NCBI GenBank assembly: GCA_002315155.1
Contig: DCFY01000025.1
Coordinates: forward strand, 1-6,194
Direction of reading: 5' to 3'
DNA from: Megamonas sp. UBA1792
GTDB taxonomy: Bacteria > Bacillota_C > Negativicutes > Selenomonadales > Selenomonadaceae
Length of the DNA: 6,194 bases
This document shows, piece after piece, positions 1-6,115 of the stretch; position 1 is the first letter of the stretch; each line of letters starts with the position of its first letter. A program made the translations under genes and the position numbers. The notes beneath the pieces were generated by a model. The model ran no database searches and had not been told where the DNA came from. It was given only the letters and a program-made list of their open reading frames with translations.

Positions 1-368
1 AGGCCACCGATATCCGCACTGACGATGGTCTGACCGACATAGTCATGCATTGCTTGAGAAACCGCATGTTCCTGCGGTCTTTCAACCTGCCATGCAGTCA
101 TCTTTACGTCACGTTTCCCCAACGGTACTCCATCTGAAGGTGCCGCTGGCTGCCCTTCTTTCGCCGCTGGCTGGTCAACTGGCGGTTGTTCTGAATCCTG
201 CTGTTCGGCAGGTTGTGTGCCTGCCGCTGCATCGGCAACAGCTGTTGCCGACTGTGTGGTTTCTGCAGCTTCCATTTCTTCCGCATAAGCCGGCGTACTC
301 TGTATTGTACCAAAGCTCGTTGCCAATGCAATTGCGCAGACGAGCGATTTGTATTTCTTCTTGCTCAA
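1..368 (-). CDS. Probable Omp85-family (BamA/TamA-type) outer-membrane protein, N-terminal part, cut by the window edge
   Basis: The visible part is 122 codons. Residues 1-29 form a classical Sec signal peptide: basic KKKYK, a hydrophobic core, and a cleavage site after AYA (27-29). Residues 30 to about 85 are a low-complexity linker rich in A, P, Q and E. From about 108 (DYVGQTIVSADIGG) the sequence resembles the first beta-strand of a POTRA domain, the periplasmic repeat preceding the Omp85 barrel. Omp85 proteins insert beta-barrels into the outer membrane, and a TamB-family gene lies upstream in the same run, which supports the call. The start is a TTG: an in-frame TGA lies two codons upstream, GGGAGG sits 8 bases before the TTG, and the next ATG would remove the signal peptide. 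No POTRA or barrel is complete here, so BamA cannot be told from TamA. Another secreted protein with a similar opening remains possible. Confidence 0.6.
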   Translation of the reverse strand, partial: MSKKKYKSLVCAIALATSFGTIQSTPAYAEEMEAAETTQSATAVADAAAGTQPAEQQDSEQPPVDQPAAKEGQPAAPSDGVPLGKRDVKMTAWQVERPQEHAVSQAMHDYVGQTIVSADIGG

Positions 369-376
369 AGGTCAAA

Positions 377-382
377 CCTCCC
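377..382 (-). promoter_or_regulatory. Ribosome binding site deciding the TTG start at 368
   Basis: GGGAGG on the minus strand, 8 bases before TTG at 368-366. It fixes a non-ATG start for the Omp85-like precursor, since no ATG or GTG in that frame lies between the upstream TGA and the signal peptide. It sits in the 51-base gap after the membrane-protein gene. In that gap a TAGAAT resembles a -10 box, but I found no matching -35, so I do not call a promoter. Confidence 0.7.
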
Positions 383-419
383 AAATAGTCTGTATTCTAT
401 ATGATTCTCTGTGCATACA

Positions 420-965
420 TCATTGTGCCCGCAAAGTCTTACCGGCTGCCCGCATAAGCTTTTGCATATTCTCCGGTGGAATATCCACCTTCTGTATAAG
501 TGTCTCAGTTTCTATTTTTTGATCATGAACAGCCGCTGGCACAGTCTGCTGTACCGTTTTCTCTTCAATCGGCTGCACTTCTCTCTCTGCTGACTGTGCT
601 ATCTGCTGCGTTTTCACTGCTGTAGTTTCTTTCACTGTAACAGGTACAGCATTCTCTGGTGACGAAGCTTCCTGTTCCGCTATTGTTTTGATTGGCTGTA
701 CCACAGGTCTTTCCTGTTCTTTTAATAGTCCCATACCGCCAAACACAATAACTGCCGCAAGTACTGCCGGAGTCAGCCTCATTATCCACGTATGATTCTT
801 TTTCGGGTATTTTGTTTCCCTGGCACGCTGCATTTCGGCCTGAGCAAGCATAAGATTAAGATCACCCTTGATATCATTCTTTTCATCAAGAGAATGTTCT
901 GCTCTTCCCAACCATTCCTTTGCTGCTGTAACATGCTTTTTAAAACGTTTCCTGCCGTCCGTCAT
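420..965 (-). CDS. Unrecognised single-pass membrane protein of 181 residues, possible partner of the upstream sigma factor
   Basis: I do not recognise the family. Residues 1-58 are hydrophilic, highly charged and probably helical (DIKGDLNLMLAQAEMQRARE). Residues about 61-82 form one transmembrane helix (LTPAVLAAVIVFGGMGLL) preceded by KYPKK, so the positive-inside rule puts the N-terminus in the cytoplasm. Residues 83-181 would be outside the inner membrane: a V/Q/E/T/P-rich, probably extended stretch followed by a short helical end (ENMQKLMRAAGKTLRA). There is no cysteine, no lipobox and no evident catalytic motif. The gene follows a sigma factor and precedes an Omp85-like gene. Cytoplasmic head, one helix and periplasmic tail is the layout of many membrane anti-sigma factors, but I see no known anti-sigma domain such as a zinc-binding HxxxCxxC, so that role is inference. 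The start is ATG 965, not the in-frame TTG at 983, because GGAGGAGG overlaps that TTG and lies 8 bases from the ATG. Confidence 0.85.
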   Translation of the reverse strand: MTDGRKRFKKHVTAAKEWLGRAEHSLDEKNDIKGDLNLMLAQAEMQRARETKYPKKNHTWIMRLTPAVLAAVIVFGGMGLLKEQERPVVQPIKTIAEQEASSPENAVPVTVKETTAVKTQQIAQSAEREVQPIEEKTVQQTVPAAVHDQKIETETLIQKVDIPPENMQKLMRAAGKTLRAQ

Positions 966-973
966 AACGTCAA

Positions 974-981
974 CCTCCTCC
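974..981 (-). promoter_or_regulatory. Ribosome binding site deciding the start at 965
   Basis: GGAGGAGG on the minus strand, ending 8 bases before ATG 965. The longest open frame begins at a TTG (983-981) that overlaps this site, so the first six codons of that frame are leader rather than protein. Confidence 0.85.
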
Positions 982-1016
982 AACCCTGGATAACTATATA
1001 TTCCGGCAATCTCTTT

Positions 1017-1045
1017 ATTTTATCACAGACACCATATACGGGAAA
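1017..1045 (-). promoter_or_regulatory. Candidate promoter for the membrane-protein gene
   Basis: The minus strand reads TGATAAAAT at 1025-1017, an extended -10 (TGn followed by TAAAAT, five of six bases of the consensus). Seventeen bases upstream is TTTCCC, a weak -35, which an extended -10 can tolerate. Transcription would begin near 1009, leaving a leader of about 45 bases that contains the ribosome binding site. It lies in the only sizeable intergenic gap, and the weak -35 falls on one arm of a perfect inverted repeat. This is a pattern match only. The gene may equally be read through from upstream. Confidence 0.35.
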
Positions 1046-1108
1046 TAGGTCATTAAACGCGTTTTTCTCTTTTTATCTAAAGATTTCATAGTAAATCAGC
1101 CTATTTCC
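1041..1108. repeat. 9-bp perfect inverted repeat with 50-base spacer
   Basis: GGAAATAGG at 1041-1049 and CCTATTTCC at 1100-1108 are exact reverse complements. Between them lie the palindrome AAACGCGTTT (1055-1064) and a small inverted repeat, GATTT and AAATC (1082-1086 and 1093-1097). The block is between the sigma factor stop and the membrane-protein start, just upstream of the candidate -10. It could be a pair of operator half-sites or the base of a structured RNA. There is no U-tract after it on the minus strand, so it is not an intrinsic terminator. Confidence 0.5.
1055..1064. repeat. 10-bp perfect palindrome AAACGCGTTT
   Basis: Self-complementary 10-mer inside the loop of the larger inverted repeat, about 46-55 bases upstream of the inferred transcription start. 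Its symmetry and position suit a dimeric regulator site. Short palindromes also arise by chance in A/T-rich gaps, so its function is open. Confidence 0.4.
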
Positions 1109-1135
1109 TCTCCAATTCATCGCTACGTGTTTTTT

Positions 1136-1771
1136 TTACCAATACTGCATAAATTTTGCCAGCATACCGCGTACACGGCGAATTCCAGTCTTCTGCAACC
1201 GATAGATATGTGAGGTGCTTACATTGAGAGAATCGGCAACTTCCTGAATGTCCCTGCTCCTTAAATAAACACTTTCCAGCACAATACGTTCTTTTTGCGG
1301 CAAACGCTGCATCGCATTATGCAGTTGCGTGACAAGCACGTGGTGCTCTGCCTGTTCATCAACTGAAACAGATGTATCCACAATAAGTTCTTTTGTCAAA
1401 AAGTCACTACTATCATTACACTGCCCATCAATACAGGTAATATCCGAATGTCCTTCCTTCCTGACAAAGTTCAGCATACGGCCCCGTATACGATGCATCG
1501 CGTACAGGCTAAATGCCGTTCCACGTGAAAAATCATAGCTTTCTACAGCTTCAATCAAACCAACGGTTCCTTCCTGAATAACATCCATGATATTGTCCAA
1601 GTGCTGGAATTGCATAGCATTTTTGAAGACGAGTGGCTGATACGACTCAATAAGAATCCCCCGCGCTTCATCTTTTTTTTCTACTTTATAGGCCTGCCAC
1701 AGTTCTTTTTCCCGCTGTGGCTCAAGCAACCTGACTTTATTAAGTTCCTTCATGTATTCGCCGAGCTGCAT
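1136..1771 (-). CDS. Sigma-70 family RNA polymerase sigma factor, 211 residues
   Basis: It directs RNA polymerase to a subset of promoters. Residues 1-28 (LGEYMKELNKVRLLEPQREK) match sigma region 1.2. Residues about 40-107 are region 2, with the core-binding and -10 elements (DVIQEGTVGLIEAVESYDFS, then the F/Y/R-rich FSLYAMHRIRGRMLNFVRKEG). A linker of about 40 residues replaces region 3. Residues about 148-205 are region 4, whose helix-turn-helix QEVADSLNVSTSHIYRLQK reads the -35. Having region 1.2 but no clear region 3 makes it atypical: larger than most ECF factors, shorter than the FliA or SigB types. Its only two cysteines (C113, C118) lie in the linker. The gene begins 13 bases after the tamB stop, with overlapping signals that suggest translational coupling. 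The start is ATG 1771, not GTG 1780, because that GTG is part of the ribosome binding site. The promoters it recognises cannot be told from the sequence. Confidence 0.95.
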   Translation of the reverse strand: MQLGEYMKELNKVRLLEPQREKELWQAYKVEKKDEARGILIESYQPLVFKNAMQFQHLDNIMDVIQEGTVGLIEAVESYDFSRGTAFSLYAMHRIRGRMLNFVRKEGHSDITCIDGQCNDSSDFLTKELIVDTSVSVDEQAEHHVLVTQLHNAMQRLPQKERIVLESVYLRSRDIQEVADSLNVSTSHIYRLQKTGIRRVRGMLAKFMQYW

Positions 1772-1776
1772 TCCAC

Positions 1777-1786
1777 TCACCTCCTT
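1777..1786 (-). promoter_or_regulatory. Near-ideal ribosome binding site overlapping the tamB stop
   Basis: AAGGAGGTGA on the minus strand matches all ten bases of the usual complement to the 16S rRNA 3' end. Its first two bases are the AA of the tamB TAA stop (1787-1785), and its GGAGG lies 8 bases before ATG 1771. A ribosome finishing tamB would sit on this site, which favours coupled translation of the sigma factor. It also rules out GTG 1780 as the start. Confidence 0.85.
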
Positions 1787-4700
1787 AAAAACTTAGTCGT
1801 GCCTCTATCCCAACTGTATAAGCATTTTTCTGATCCTTATCCGCGGTAAGGCTCATATGATCATTTAGATCATATTGAATACCAATTTTGCGGGTATCCG
1901 TTCCGACTCCTTGTATATATCTTACCATAAACTTCTCTGTTAAATATTTTCCCATCTTTACATTATACACCTCACTGTTTAAGTTGCCCGCAGATTTATT
2001 TGTCGAGGTATCACGTTCAACACTAAATTCATCAAGATTCAATGTATTACGTACCATTCCCTCAACTTCACTCAAAAAGCTCATTTGCAAACCAACATCC
2101 AACAGTGAGTTGAGATTAGAATTATCTTCATTTGACTTATACGCGCTGCGCAAAGTAAGAAGCTGAATAAGCTCTGTTTCACTCATTTCCGAACTTGATG
2201 CAAGATGAATTGTCATATTATCTGCCGGTCCGTCAATTGCAAGGTAGACCTTGGTCTGGGTGAGCTTCGTATCTGCCCGAAGAACGATACTTGGAAAGAA
2301 CGAATCTACTTGATTGAAATAGGCCTCCCCTTCTCGTATAGTGAATACCGTCTTTAAATAGTTTACCGTACCACGCAGTACAGAAATTTCTCCAGAGGCC
2401 TGCGGATGATTTGTCGATCCACCAAAATGTGCCGACCCGGCAAGCTGCATATCACCAACAAACGGGCTGTAAAAGCGCACTTTTTTACCAAGCTGAAATT
2501 TCACGTCCAGCAAAACACGAGGCAAGGCACCACTGCTATTGGGTATTGCCGGAATTGATATCATCGTATTTTCAAACAATATATTACCAGTGACCTTTGG
2601 TGCTGTTCTGCCAAAAAACTGACCTTCATTCACCGTGAGCTGACCCGTAAGAGGCCCTTTGTAAAAAGCAGAATCAACTCCCAGATTTTTCATATCCAAA
2701 ACAAAATTATAGTCAGCCAGCCCACCGCCCGTAATCATAGTTGAGCCTGTAAGGCTGTACGTACCGCCACCCATTTTGCCGGAAAAATCGTTTACCGTCA
2801 TACGATCACCATTGAAGTCAATGTTCATTTTCATATTTGTAATTGGATTTTTCAATGACTTTAATTTAATTGCACCATCTTTAAGATGAATACCACCTTT
2901 AAAAAGCGGATGTGCCAACGTTCCGGTAATCTTTACGCCTCCATCCATTGGACCAATAGCCCAGTCAACCTCTTTGGAGAGGACTGGCAAGATGCTCATA
3001 TCGGCATCATCCAGGGAAACATAAAGACTAATTTGTTCATAGTTTTCCGGCATTTCCCATGGCTTCGATTTAAGCGCTGCTAAGGGAACCAATCCGGAAA
3101 CACTGATTTTATAATTTTTTTTATTTGCTGTTTTTTGAACAATTAACTGATTTACACTAACAATTCCATTTTTTAGATTCAGCAAGCCTGCCAGTGAATC
3201 AAAGGTCGTCGCACCAATACCGCCGCCTGTAATGGTAACCGAAACATCTGCCGATGGATTTTCTACCGTACCGCCAAGCTGTGCATCAAAATCCAGCGTT
3301 CCTCTTGTATCCATATCGAGGTTCATCAAGCGGGTAAGTAATCCTGCATTGATTCCCTGCGCAGATATCCGGGCATTCAGTTCCCCATTGAGATCTGCTG
3401 TTCCCTGTATAGCCAGTTTGCCGCTGCCCTGCTCACCATAAAACTTATTAATCTGAAGTACATGATCGGTAAGGCTCGCATCAATTGCAATGTGGCTAAG
3501 CGCATAATCTTTGATTGCACCCTTCTCCATGGAACCGATCAAATGTGCCTGCGGATTAGTTGTCGTTCCACCAATGTCGACACTCCCGTTAAGTCGTCCC
3601 GTAAGCACATCATTTTTTTGATTTACCATCGCCAAAAGTGCATTGACATCCGCGTTATTCACATCAATACGGCCGTTAATCCTTGTCGTATTCACATTTA
3701 CCATGGTATTCATAACAAATTTCCCATTATTCTGCTCAAAACCAAAGGAGGTTATGTGAAGATGACTCGCCCGATAGGCCACCTTCCCATGAGCATTTTT
3801 TATTTCCTGCCCATTAAACAATAGCGAATCTGCCGTTAAATCTCCTTCAAATACAGGTGCGTCTACCGTACCACTTACAAGGCCTTTAAACTTTGCCTTA
3901 CCGCTTACCGGATAAGGAAGATGTGCACCTGCCTTATCAAGCTGAATATCATCTGCTGTCACAATAAGATTAAGATTATTCTCCGTATCAATTGTTCCAT
4001 TCATCCGAACATCAATAAGCGGCGAAACAAGATGGAAGTCATATAACGTCGTAATGCCATTTTTTCGTTTGTAATCCCCATCCGCATACGTAAGAAGCAT
4101 TCCACGGTAGCTGCCTTCATAAAAATGAATGTACCCCTCCGCCTCGATGTTATCCAGAGTTCCTGTAATATGCACGATGTTATCAACATTACCCGTAAGC
4201 GGCTGATTTGGTGCAAGAAGTGCTGCAACATTCTCCATACGAGATCCCTTTGTATCAACTGTAAGATCAACGCGTTTATCATTTGTAAAGCCGACAATAC
4301 CATGTATAGTAGTGAAGGATTCGTCCCCATTCTCCATGATGAAATCACGAACACCAACACCATCAAGGCTTCCACCTGCCGAGCCATGCAGAGAACGATA
4401 TGGCTGCTTGAAAAGCATGCCATCCGTTGCACTAAACTCCGCCCGTATGCGCGGATTGTCGATACTACCATGACATTCGCCCTGAAAATCTGCGAACCCG
4501 CTAATATCTGCCTGTTCCACAAATTTCTTTATAAGACTCATATCTACATGGGAACCATAAAAATCAAGATCAAGCTCAGAATTTTTGCGCATCGTGCCGT
4601 CTATGCCAATCTCCCCACCATTTTCAAGCTTTGCACTTAGATAATCAATTGTGACATCTGAACCTTTTTTATAAAAAGATGCTTTCACATCATTAAAAGC

Positions 4701-6095
4701 AACACCTTTATATGTACCATTCTTTACGTCGGCGGTCCCATAGACTTCAAGATTCTCAACATCTGCTCCCTGACCATGAGCACCAAGATCAGCTGAGATG
4801 CTCCCGACAAAACCCGGTGCATAGTCTTTTAATACACTGGCATCAATATTTTCGGCTTTCACGTGTGCATTATAAGCAAGTGTTGCGGTATCAAATTCAC
4901 CCTCTACCGTAAACCGTCCGCCAAAAGCCTCTGCGGTAAAATCATCAACAAAAATCACATTCTTACTAAATCGCACCTTCGCTGCAGCATTGCTAAAATC
5001 ATATCCATAAGCTTCGCCATTTTTGACTTTGAGCTCACCTTGTACAGATGGATCTCCTATGGTTCCTGTCAAATTTGCTGTAAATGCTACTGCCCCGCGA
5101 AACGGTATATTCGTAAGAATTTTGCTGGGATCAAACGACTGTGACTCAACAATAAGCTTCAGATAAGGCTCACCCGTATCAAGAAGAATTTTCCCATGTG
5201 CAGAAAATTTTTGTTCAGCTGCACTGGCACTGGCAAATATGGAAACATCTTTTTCATTGAAAACTGCCAGTCCCGCAATTGATTCGACCGCTGTATCCAT
5301 AATCATAGCTTTGCCGCCGCTAAATTCTGCCTGCCCATTTATATGCAGCTCCGCATTGCCATTTTTAAAGAATTCGGCTTTGATTTTATCAATTTTCCCT
5401 GCTTCTATTTTTATGTTTTCCGGTAAAATTCCTTCCGGCAAAAACTTTACATAATCTTCTACTATAAAATTTTCACCGCGAATACTCAGCAGCTGCCTAT
5501 TACGGCCAATACTGCCGGATACTTCTGCTGTGGCTGCTCCATTCTTAAACGAAGCTTGTAATTTTATTGATGAAGGTTCTGCAAAATCAAGATTTGCCTC
5601 AACCTGATCAAGTTTGATTGAGTTGCCATCCATTTTCCCTGTAACCGTTCCGTTTTCAATAATAACCTTACCAGAAAAATCATTTTCTGTCTTTTCATCC
5701 CTGGAAATAATATCTTCATAGTTCCACGTATTATCCACCTTTTTTTCAATTGCTACCATTGGGTTTCGTACGAGAACTTCCTCAATTCCTTTCACAGGTG
5801 ATTCATAAAACATTGCCAAGAGACTAAACTTTACTTGTGCTGATTCAGTTTCTGCCATAACCCCCCCGTCTTTATCATAGAGAACAACCGACTCTGCCGT
5901 AAATGAATCTAGTGAGTTAATCTGTATTTTGCCGATTTCCACTTCTGTATCAAGAAGCTTTGTTGCTTCCTGCGCAACCATTGATCCAACAGTCTGCATA
6001 AAAGCCTGTGTCTTTACATACCACATACCTGCTAAAACAGCTATGCATATTCCTATAAAGATTCCTGCCATTATCATCATTGGCTTACGCTTCAT
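1785..6095 (-). CDS. tamB: TamB/AsmA-like envelope-spanning protein (TamB_C / DUF490 family), 1436 residues
   Basis: TamB-family proteins are anchored in the inner membrane and cross the periplasm as a long beta-sheet groove. They are linked to outer-membrane protein assembly with an Omp85 partner and to phospholipid transport. Residues 6-27 are the membrane anchor after basic MKRK. Residues about 30-130 are AsmA-like (LLDTEVEIGKIQIN). From 344 to about 1078 there are recurring G-[TS]-x-x-x-P units followed by a strand and a (N/D/E)G turn. Residues about 1150-1436 carry the conserved C-terminal domain: GEISVLRGTVNYL, FTIREGEAYFN, SEMSETELIQLL, VKMGKYLTEKFMVRY, and a final strand ending LSF with a terminal Phe. 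Length is typical (E. coli TamB is about 1260). The start is ATG 6095, not ATG 6122: GGGGGA lies 6 bases upstream, nothing precedes 6122, and this start puts KRK directly before the anchor. An Omp85-like gene three genes downstream supports the role. No frameshift is visible. Confidence 0.95.
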   Translation of the reverse strand: MKRKPMMIMAGIFIGICIAVLAGMWYVKTQAFMQTVGSMVAQEATKLLDTEVEIGKIQINSLDSFTAESVVLYDKDGGVMAETESAQVKFSLLAMFYESPVKGIEEVLVRNPMVAIEKKVDNTWNYEDIISRDEKTENDFSGKVIIENGTVTGKMDGNSIKLDQVEANLDFAEPSSIKLQASFKNGAATAEVSGSIGRNRQLLSIRGENFIVEDYVKFLPEGILPENIKIEAGKIDKIKAEFFKNGNAELHINGQAEFSGGKAMIMDTAVESIAGLAVFNEKDVSIFASASAAEQKFSAHGKILLDTGEPYLKLIVESQSFDPSKILTNIPFRGAVAFTANLTGTIGDPSVQGELKVKNGEAYGYDFSNAAAKVRFSKNVIFVDDFTAEAFGGRFTVEGEFDTATLAYNAHVKAENIDASVLKDYAPGFVGSISADLGAHGQGADVENLEVYGTADVKNGTYKGVAFNDVKASFYKKGSDVTIDYLSAKLENGGEIGIDGTMRKNSELDLDFYGSHVDMSLIKKFVEQADISGFADFQGECHGSIDNPRIRAEFSATDGMLFKQPYRSLHGSAGGSLDGVGVRDFIMENGDESFTTIHGIVGFTNDKRVDLTVDTKGSRMENVAALLAPNQPLTGNVDNIVHITGTLDNIEAEGYIHFYEGSYRGMLLTYADGDYKRKNGITTLYDFHLVSPLIDVRMNGTIDTENNLNLIVTADDIQLDKAGAHLPYPVSGKAKFKGLVSGTVDAPVFEGDLTADSLLFNGQEIKNAHGKVAYRASHLHITSFGFEQNNGKFVMNTMVNVNTTRINGRIDVNNADVNALLAMVNQKNDVLTGRLNGSVDIGGTTTNPQAHLIGSMEKGAIKDYALSHIAIDASLTDHVLQINKFYGEQGSGKLAIQGTADLNGELNARISAQGINAGLLTRLMNLDMDTRGTLDFDAQLGGTVENPSADVSVTITGGGIGATTFDSLAGLLNLKNGIVSVNQLIVQKTANKKNYKISVSGLVPLAALKSKPWEMPENYEQISLYVSLDDADMSILPVLSKEVDWAIGPMDGGVKITGTLAHPLFKGGIHLKDGAIKLKSLKNPITNMKMNIDFNGDRMTVNDFSGKMGGGTYSLTGSTMITGGGLADYNFVLDMKNLGVDSAFYKGPLTGQLTVNEGQFFGRTAPKVTGNILFENTMISIPAIPNSSGALPRVLLDVKFQLGKKVRFYSPFVGDMQLAGSAHFGGSTNHPQASGEISVLRGTVNYLKTVFTIREGEAYFNQVDSFFPSIVLRADTKLTQTKVYLAIDGPADNMTIHLASSSEMSETELIQLLTLRSAYKSNEDNSNLNSLLDVGLQMSFLSEVEGMVRNTLNLDEFSVERDTSTNKSAGNLNSEVYNVKMGKYLTEKFMVRYIQGVGTDTRKIGIQYDLNDHMSLTADKDQKNAYTVGIEARLSF
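2862..5066 (-). repeat. Protein-level repeat region in TamB, period about 100 residues
   Basis: A degenerate motif G-[TS]-x-x-(N/D/A/H)-P, then a strand and a glycine turn, recurs at residues 344 (GTIGDP), 441 (degenerate GQGADVEN), 543 (GSIDNP), 645 (GTLDNI), 742 (GTVDAP), 843 (GTTTNP), 942 (GTVENP) and 1058 (GTLAHP), with a further copy at 1226 (GSTNHP) in the C-terminal domain. The first seven are 97-102 residues apart. The copies are diverged at DNA level, so this is an old structural repeat of the beta-groove, not a recombining tandem array. Confidence 0.7.
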
Positions 6096-6101
6096 ATTTT
6101 T

Positions 6102-6107
6102 TCCCCC
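6102..6107 (-). promoter_or_regulatory. Ribosome binding site for tamB
   Basis: GGGGGA on the minus strand, 6 bases before ATG 6095. It is weaker than the other sites in this window but the only purine-rich stretch near either candidate start. It lies between the stop of the upstream gene (6116) and tamB, as expected inside an operon. Confidence 0.55.
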
Positions 6108-6115
6108 AAGCAAAA

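Noticed and set aside
50..388. 112-codon plus-strand frame opposite the Omp85-like gene
   Set aside because: Antisense to a frame with a clear signal peptide and ribosome binding site. Its low-complexity Leu/Gln/Pro content mirrors the repetitive linker on the other strand.
972..989. TTG at 983 as start of the membrane protein
   Set aside because: The TTG overlaps GGAGGAGG, the ribosome binding site for ATG 965, and has no site of its own.
1015..1089. 24-codon minus-strand frame in the gap, starting MKSLDKKRKTR
   Set aside because: A purine-rich GGAGAGG lies upstream, but about 16-18 bases from the ATG, too far for a normal ribosome binding site. The frame overlaps the inverted repeats and candidate promoter. 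A leader peptide is possible but unsupported.
1131..1137. T-run after the sigma factor as an intrinsic terminator
   Set aside because: It reads as an A-run on the coding strand and has no GC-rich stem beside it, so it fails in the operon's direction. No plus-strand gene needs one here.
1772..1780. GTG at 1780 as start of the sigma factor
   Set aside because: The GTG is part of the AAGGAGGTGA ribosome binding site serving ATG 1771.
4001..4522. 173-codon minus-strand frame inside tamB
   Set aside because: It lies wholly within tamB in another frame, has no ribosome binding site or recognisable domain, and has unusual composition (many Met, Ile and Arg). It is a shadow of the real gene.
4125..4640. 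171-codon plus-strand frame opposite tamB
   Set aside because: Antisense to a strongly supported gene, Cys/Ile/Lys-rich, with no domain and no start signal.
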